Source: Sphingomonas sp. HMP9
GTDB taxonomy: Bacteria > Pseudomonadota > Alphaproteobacteria > Sphingomonadales > Sphingomonadaceae
Direction: 5' to 3'
Length of the DNA: 64,000 nucleotides
Assembly (NCBI RefSeq): GCF_013374115.1
Contig: NZ_AP022673.1
Span: 2,690,001 to 2,754,000, forward strand
The notes under the pieces are model-generated. The model was given only the letters and a program-made list of their open reading frames with translations, did not search any database and had not been told where the DNA came from. Position numbers and translations under genes: made by a program. Of this stretch, positions 58,889 to 64,000 are shown one piece after another; within the stretch, counting starts at the first letter, position 1, and every line of letters begins with the position of its first letter.

Positions 58889-59986
58889 TTGGATACGGGA
58901 CAGCCCGAACCGGCGCGCGAGGCGGAGCGACGCCTGTCCACCGCGATCGCGATCGCGCGGCTGATCGGGATCATGGGGATCGTCTATGTCCACGCCTGGA
59001 CCGGGCGGACTGCGGAAGAGCTGTCGGCGGTGGCGTTTAGCGGCCAGGCGGTTTTCCGCACCGCGTTGGGCGAGATATTCGGGCGTAGCGCCGTACCTTT
59101 GCTCGGCATGATCTCGGGCTGGCTGGTCGTCTCGGCCGCGACGCGGCAGCGCTACGGTGCGTTCCTGCGCGGCAAGGCGCGGACGATCCTGCTGCCGATG
59201 CTGCTGTGGAACGCGATCGCGATCCTGCTGGTCGGGACGGCGGCGACGTTTGGCGACCTGAAGGCGCCGACGCCATCGAGCATCGGCTGGACGCTGAACG
59301 AACTCGTACCGCTGGCGCACGCCAACGACATCAACGTGCAGATGCCGTTCTTGCGCGACCTGTTCGTCTGCATGATTCTTGCCCCGCTGCTGGTGCGCGC
59401 ATCGACTGCGTGGCTGGCGCTGGTCGCGTCGATCGTGGTCGTCTGGAGCGTGTCCGGCGTGCACGTGCCGCTGTTGTTACGGCCGCAGATCCTGCTGTTC
59501 TTCACCGCCGGGATCGCCGCGCGCCGGTTTGGCGTGGCGGAGCGGGTGGCACGGTGGCCGGTCGCCTTGTGCGCTGTGCCGTTCGTCGTGCTTGTCGCGC
59601 CGCGACTCTGGACTGCGCTGTTGGGAAACATGTTCTTCGATTCGCATCCGCAGGGGATGGCGGCGTTCGACATCGCCTTTCGGTTGACCTCCGCGGTGCT
59701 GTTCTGGCGGGTGGCCTGGGCGCTGGCGGGGAGTCGCGTCGCGGATCGGTTGCGCGGGATCGAGCGCTACGGATTTCTCGCATTCTGCGATCATCTGGTG
59801 TTGTTGTGGCTGTTCGGGCCGGTGATCGGTCTGGCGACCGGCGCGATGGGCGCGGCGCTCTATCCGGCGTATCTGCTGGTCCAGCCGTTGCTGGTGCTCG
59901 CCGTTACGATCGTTCTGGGACGCGCGTTGATCGCGGTTTCACCGACCGCCGCGCGGGTACTGAGCGGGGGACGGCTCGGGCGGTAG
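58889..59986 (+). CDS. Acyltransferase family 3 membrane protein
   Basis: A 365-residue membrane protein with about ten helices. RLIGIMGIVYVHAWTG holds the His of the acyltransferase-3 active site. VAFSGQAVFRTALGEIFGRSAVPLLGMISGWLV and ARTILLPMLLWNAIAIL follow the pattern of OpgC/OafA-type O-acyltransferases. It likely acylates a glycan or glycolipid; the acceptor is unknown. The start at TTG 58889 has GGAGGG 6 nt upstream; TTG 58883 is too close to the site. Transcribed towards the TonB-like gene (convergent). Confidence 0.83.
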   Translation: MDTGQPEPAREAERRLSTAIAIARLIGIMGIVYVHAWTGRTAEELSAVAFSGQAVFRTALGEIFGRSAVPLLGMISGWLVVSAATRQRYGAFLRGKARTILLPMLLWNAIAILLVGTAATFGDLKAPTPSSIGWTLNELVPLAHANDINVQMPFLRDLFVCMILAPLLVRASTAWLALVASIVVVWSVSGVHVPLLLRPQILLFFTAGIAARRFGVAERVARWPVALCAVPFVVLVAPRLWTALLGNMFFDSHPQGMAAFDIAFRLTSAVLFWRVAWALAGSRVADRLRGIERYGFLAFCDHLVLLWLFGPVIGLATGAMGAALYPAYLLVQPLLVLAVTIVLGRALIAVSPTAARVLSGGRLGR

Positions 59987-59995
59987 AAGGTTCGA

Positions 59996-60754
59996 TCAGT
60001 CGCCGCGCGACGGCGGTCCGCGCTGGTTCACCCATGACTGGTTGCGGACGACGGTCGAGCGGACCGGCCGCCCCGCCGCATCGTGCCAGGGGCGATAGCG
60101 AAAGCGCAGTTCGATCAGGCGGCAGGTGGTCGCGTCGAGCACGGCATTGCCGCTGGAGCGTGCGATCAGGCAGTGCGTCACGCTGCCGTCGGTCTCGACC
60201 GTGTAGCGCACGCCGACGATGCCGCCCGCGCCAATCACCGCCTCGGCATCGGGGAAGTCCCTGGTCTTGAAGCGCCCCTGCAAGAGGCGTGGCGGGGTTT
60301 CGGCGCCACCGTCGCCGTCGCCGTCCCCTGATCGGCCGCTGCCGGTGCCGTTTCCCTCGCCGCCCGCGCCGGTGCCGGGTCCGGGAATCGGTGCGGCGCC
60401 GGTGGTGGCGTCGCTGCCGAGGCCGGGTTTGCGTGCGACGACGACGGGTGGCGGTGGGACGACCGGAGGGATGATCGGCGTGGGGACGACGAGTTCGGTG
60501 GCCTTCGAGCGGAGGTTCGCCGGGGACGCCGCGCCTTCGGGGCGGTGGCGTCTTGTCGGGCGGGGGATGATCTTTTCGGGCGGCGGTGGCGGTGGTGTAG
60601 GGCCGACTGCGAAGGTCTTGAGGGCATCGGGGATTGCTGGCGGGATGGTGACGCCGAGACCGAAGATGAGCGCGTAGCCGATAGCGGCACTCAGTAGCGC
60701 GGCACTGGCGGCGGATACCAGGCGGTCGCGCGGGTTCTGTTGGGCGCGGTACAT
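59996..60754 (-). CDS. TonB family energy-transducer protein
   Basis: A 252-residue protein. An N-terminal anchor (LVSAASAALLSAAIGYALIF) is followed by Pro-rich stretches (TPPPPPPEKIIPRP and VPPPPVVVARKP, residues 50-115), a Gly/Asp linker and a C-terminal TonB-like domain (about 165-252) with GVRYTVETDGSVTHCLIARSS and LIELRFRYRPWHD. It would span the periplasm to energise TonB receptors. ExbB/ExbD genes are not adjacent. The receptors at 15-17 kb and 33-35 kb are possible clients, but that is not shown. Confidence 0.88.
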   Translation of the reverse strand: MYRAQQNPRDRLVSAASAALLSAAIGYALIFGLGVTIPPAIPDALKTFAVGPTPPPPPPEKIIPRPTRRHRPEGAASPANLRSKATELVVPTPIIPPVVPPPPVVVARKPGLGSDATTGAAPIPGPGTGAGGEGNGTGSGRSGDGDGDGGAETPPRLLQGRFKTRDFPDAEAVIGAGGIVGVRYTVETDGSVTHCLIARSSGNAVLDATTCRLIELRFRYRPWHDAAGRPVRSTVVRNQSWVNQRGPPSRGD

Positions 60755-60903
60755 GCCGGGTAATTGGGGAGGTGGGCGGTGGACGGCAACGGGGTGGCGG
60801 CAGCGTTCGCTAGCAAGAGCGTGGCTCCTCTACCCACTAGCGGGCGCTGAGGAGCCTTTGGATGAGCCGCTTAGTATTTCGAAGGGGCCGGGATTTTAAA
60901 GGA

Positions 60904-61002
60904 CCACCCCGGCGGAGGCCGGGGCCCAATTGGTGAGCCGCTAGTGATGACACGCAACGATCATCAATGCCGTTTCCCACTTGGACCCCGGCCTGCGCCG
61001 GG
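60904..61002. repeat. Bipartite palindromic repeat (CCCCGGCGGAGGCCGGGG type), copy 3, with G12 tract
   Basis: CCACCCCGGCGGAGGCCGGGGCCCAATTGG at the left and CCACTTGGACCCCGGCCTGCGCCGG at the right are the same family as 23904-24008. The right arm ends in 12 consecutive G (60990-61001), longer than the four-G arm expected from the other copies. Such tracts can slip during replication or be misread in sequencing. Confidence 0.85.
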
Positions 61003-61087
61003 GGGGGGGGGAAGGGTTAGGTAGGCGCTGGTTTGCGAACGTGCAGGATGGTTCGCATCTGCAAACCCTGGCGCATGCTCGATACGA

Positions 61088-61123
61088 GAACGGGCGGCGC
61101 GACCGAGGTCACACCGCCCGTTC
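61088..61123. terminator. Stem-loop downstream of etfA, terminator-like without T-run
   Basis: A perfect 10-bp inverted repeat GAACGGGCGG / CCGCCCGTTC (61088-61097 and 61114-61123) with a 16-nt loop lies about 105 bp after the etfA stop. It lacks a T-run on either strand, so if it terminates etfBA transcription it does so weakly or with Rho. Confidence 0.4.
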
Positions 61124-61228
61124 CTGGCGCGCGCCGCGGGAGTAAATCCCGCGTCGTCGGTCGGCGCTGGAGCGCCGCCGGCCGGGCTTGCTGTTGCGCT
61201 CGGCTTCGCCTTGCGCAGCGGCGTTCGC

Positions 61229-62158
61229 CTACAGCTTCGCCGTCAACTCCGGCACGATCTTGAACAGATCGCCGACCAGGCCGATGTCCGCGACCTGGAA
61301 GATCGGCGCGTCCTCGTCCTTGTTGATCGCGATGATGACCTTCGAGTCCTTCATGCCGGCGAGATGCTGGATCGCGCCCGAGATGCCGATCGCGACATAC
61401 ACTTCCGGGGCGACGATCTTGCCGGTCTGGCCGACCTGATAGTCGTTCGGCGCGTAGCCCGCGTCGACCGCAGCGCGCGAGGCGCCGACGCCGGCACCCA
61501 GCTTGTCCGCGAGCGGATCGATCGTCGCGTGGAACTGGTCGCTCGAGGCCAGCGCGCGGCCGCCCGAGACGATGATCTTCGCGCTGGTCAGCTCGGGACG
61601 CTCGTTCTTGGCGATCTCCGAGCCGGCGAAGGTCGACAGACCCTTGTCGCCGGTCGAGGCGACCGCTTCGATCTCGCCCGAACCACCCTTGGTCGCAGCC
61701 TTGGCAAAGGCCGTGCCGCGCACCGTGATGACCTTCTTGGCATCCGACGACTGCACCGTCGCGATCGCGTTGCCCGCATAGATCGGGCGCGTGAACGTGT
61801 CCTCGCTCTCGACCGACAGGATGTCGCTGATCTGCATGACGTCGAGCAATGCGGCGACGCGCGGCGCGATGTTCTTGCCGTGCGTGGTCGACGGCGCGAG
61901 GAACGCGTCGTGATGGCCCATCAGCTCGACGATCAGCGGCGCGACGTTTTCCGCCAGCGCATGTGCGAACGCGGCGTCGTCGGCGACATGCACCTTGCCG
62001 ACGCCGGCGATCTTCGCGGCCTCGGCCGCGACGCCGTCGACGCCCTGGCCGGCGACCAGCAGATGGACTTCACCGAGCTGGCTTGCCGCCGTGACGGCAG
62101 ACAGCGTGGCATCCTTGACGGCCGTGCCGTCATGTTCGACCCAGACGAGCGTCTTCAC
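61229..62158 (-). CDS. etfA: Electron transfer flavoprotein subunit alpha
   Basis: A 309-residue EtfA. The C-terminal FAD-binding domain has [27 protein letters not shown] and [21 protein letters not shown] followed by [29 protein letters not shown], the family signature. EtfAB passes electrons from acyl-CoA and other dehydrogenases to ubiquinone via ETF-QO. The start is GTG 62158, overlapping etfB by 4 nt (GTGA). Normal length. Confidence 0.95.
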   Translation of the reverse strand: MKTLVWVEHDGTAVKDATLSAVTAASQLGEVHLLVAGQGVDGVAAEAAKIAGVGKVHVADDAAFAHALAENVAPLIVELMGHHDAFLAPSTTHGKNIAPRVAALLDVMQISDILSVESEDTFTRPIYAGNAIATVQSSDAKKVITVRGTAFAKAATKGGSGEIEAVASTGDKGLSTFAGSEIAKNERPELTSAKIIVSGGRALASSDQFHATIDPLADKLGAGVGASRAAVDAGYAPNDYQVGQTGKIVAPEVYVAIGISGAIQHLAGMKDSKVIIAINKDEDAPIFQVADIGLVGDLFKIVPELTAKL

Positions 62159-62901
62159 TTGGCGACTCCCATTTCCTTGAGCTTGCCGACCAGCGCGTCG
62201 ACATCGGCGACCTTGATCCCGGCCGAGCGCTTGGCGGGCTCGACGACCTTCAGCGTGGTCAGGCGCGGCGTCACGTCGACGCCGAAATCGGCCGGCGTCT
62301 TTTGCGCCATCGGCTTCGACTTGGCCTTCATGATGTTCGGCAACGAGGCATAGCGCGGCTCGTTCAGGCGAAGATCGGTGGTGATGATCGCGGGGAGCTT
62401 CAGCGTGTCCGTCTCGGCACCGCCATCGACTTCGCGGGTCACATGAACCGAACCGTCGGCGATCTCGACCTTCGACGCGAACGTGCCCTGGCCCCAGTTA
62501 AGGATGCCGGCGAGCATCTGCCCGGTCTGGTTGTTGTCGTCGTCGATCGCCTGCTTGCCGAGGATCACCATGTCGGGCTTCTCCTCCTCGACGATCTTGG
62601 CGAGGATCTTGGCGACGCCGAGCGGCTCGACCTTGGTCTCGCTGACGACGAGGATCGCGCGGTCGGCACCCATCGCGAGCGCGGTGCGGAGCGTTTCCTG
62701 GCTCTTCTGCTCGCCGATCGAGACGACGACGATCTCCGTCACGCCCTTGTCCTTCAAGCGGATCGCTTCCTCGACCGCGATCTCGTCGAACGGGTTCATG
62801 CTCATCTTGACGTTCGCCAGATCGACGCCCGTTCCGTCCGCCTTCACGCGAGGCTTCACGTTGTAGTCAAGCACGCGCTTGACCGGTACCAGCACCTTCA
62901 T
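62155..62901 (-). CDS. etfB: Electron transfer flavoprotein subunit beta
   Basis: A 248-residue EtfB from ATG 62901 with GGAAGGAA upstream. It starts [20 protein letters not shown] and has [40 protein letters not shown] (AMP-binding site) and GADRAILV, all typical. Forms a heterodimer with EtfA, translated from the overlapping gene. Two-gene operon etfBA, in the usual order. Confidence 0.95.
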   Translation of the reverse strand: MKVLVPVKRVLDYNVKPRVKADGTGVDLANVKMSMNPFDEIAVEEAIRLKDKGVTEIVVVSIGEQKSQETLRTALAMGADRAILVVSETKVEPLGVAKILAKIVEEEKPDMVILGKQAIDDDNNQTGQMLAGILNWGQGTFASKVEIADGSVHVTREVDGGAETDTLKLPAIITTDLRLNEPRYASLPNIMKAKSKPMAQKTPADFGVDVTPRLTTLKVVEPAKRSAGIKVADVDALVGKLKEMGVAK

Positions 62902-63066
62902 CGGGATTCCTTCCAAGGTGGATATGTTCGTTTCGCCCGCCGGTTGCCCGGCGGCGTTGACCGGTCAGATGGCGGTTTCGAGCCGTTTTCGCAAGTGCGG
63001 TACGGAAACATCGCTATGCCGTAGCGTCACGACGACGACCTCACCGGACGAGATGCGGTACCAACG

Positions 63067-63104
63067 AAAAAGGGCCCGGACGTTTCCGTCCGAGCCCCGT
63101 TTTT
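63067..63104 (-). terminator. Bidirectional hairpin terminator after sucC
   Basis: CGGACG-TTTC-CGTCCG (63077-63092) extended by outer G-C pairs (63072-63075 with 63094-63097) is flanked by A5 at 63067-63071 and T5 at 63100-63104. It can terminate on both strands and lies 29 bp after the sucC stop. The remaining 200 bp to etfB hold no recognised gene. Confidence 0.85.
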
Positions 63105-63133
63105 CGCAGAATCAGTATGCGAAGCGAAGCGCG

Positions 63134-64000
<867 letters not shown>

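Larger units (their letters stand above)
60755..61228. other. Gene-free interval with repeats and one stem-loop
   Basis: No credible gene is seen in these 474 bp; the frames here lack good starts and ribosome-binding sites. The interval holds the palindromic unit at 60904-61002 with its G12 run, and the stem-loop at 61088-61123. The bases 61140-61228 are very GC-rich. Confidence 0.6.

Noticed and set aside
61033..61263. A 76-codon plus-strand frame between the TonB-like gene and etfA
   Set aside because: It overlaps the end of etfA and the stem-loop, has no ribosome-binding site and is Arg/Ala-rich noise.

Overview
The window looks like chromosomal DNA of a sphingomonad (Sphingomonas or a close relative, Alphaproteobacteria). 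The grounds are high GC content, a class I lysyl-tRNA synthetase, a 180-kDa-type NAD-glutamate dehydrogenase, a CBP3-like bc1 chaperone next to YceD, several TonB-dependent receptors, a CobS/CobT pair beside a ribbon-helix-helix protein, BolA and a J-domain protein, an alphaproteobacterial SOS operator (GTTC-N7-GTTC), and many short palindromic intergenic repeats. Gene order and families are mostly housekeeping. No complete insertion sequence, CRISPR array, rRNA operon or replication origin was seen.

Layout. 1-3.1 kb: cyclophilin (cut by the window edge), mgtE, a DUF1489 protein and a secreted GIN-domain protein. 3.2-6.2 kb: a scrambled, SOS-linked remnant. It holds a strong sigma-70-like promoter overlapped by a LexA-like site, a (GT)n-containing phage/GTA terminase-small-subunit-like gene that loses its 3' end, a converging unknown gene that also loses its 3' end, a 3'-truncated umuC, and an intact umuD with a perfect SOS box. 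6.3-12.7 kb: a 53-aa small protein, tRNA-Thr(CGT), a PAS protein and NAD-glutamate dehydrogenase. 12.8-17.4 kb: an iron-uptake operon (TonB receptor, 2-oxoglutarate/Fe hydroxylase, PepSY membrane protein) with a Fur-like box inside its promoter. 17.4-25.8 kb: RHH, cobT and cobS, then J-domain, BolA, GST, NUDIX, pirin, alpha/beta hydrolase and RcnB, separated by palindromic repeats.

26.1-30.9 kb is the most interesting part: a GAF-EAL c-di-GMP phosphodiesterase, a photoactive yellow protein (PYP) homologue with the chromophore Cys and the Tyr/Glu pair conserved, a PAS-PAS-GGDEF diguanylate cyclase, and the PYP-type 4-coumarate:CoA ligase that activates the chromophore. The last three genes are tightly packed. 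Together they look like a blue-light input wired to c-di-GMP.

30.9-47.2 kb: a PhoD phosphatase divergent from a TonB receptor, carD, fdxA, an S4-domain protein coupled to a SUV3-like helicase, an M23 peptidase, a HerA-like ATPase, a TIGR02186/TauE pair and an NfrA/NfrB-like pair. 47.4-64 kb: bamE, the bc1 chaperone with yceD, sixA with a DinG-like helicase, a glycine-zipper protein, lysK, a deacetylase overlapping an MFS transporter, an M19 dipeptidase, an acyltransferase, a TonB-like protein, etfBA and sucC (cut by the window edge).

Functions are assigned from motifs and remembered family architecture; no database search was run. Most start codons were chosen from Shine-Dalgarno spacing and alignment sense and may be a few codons off.
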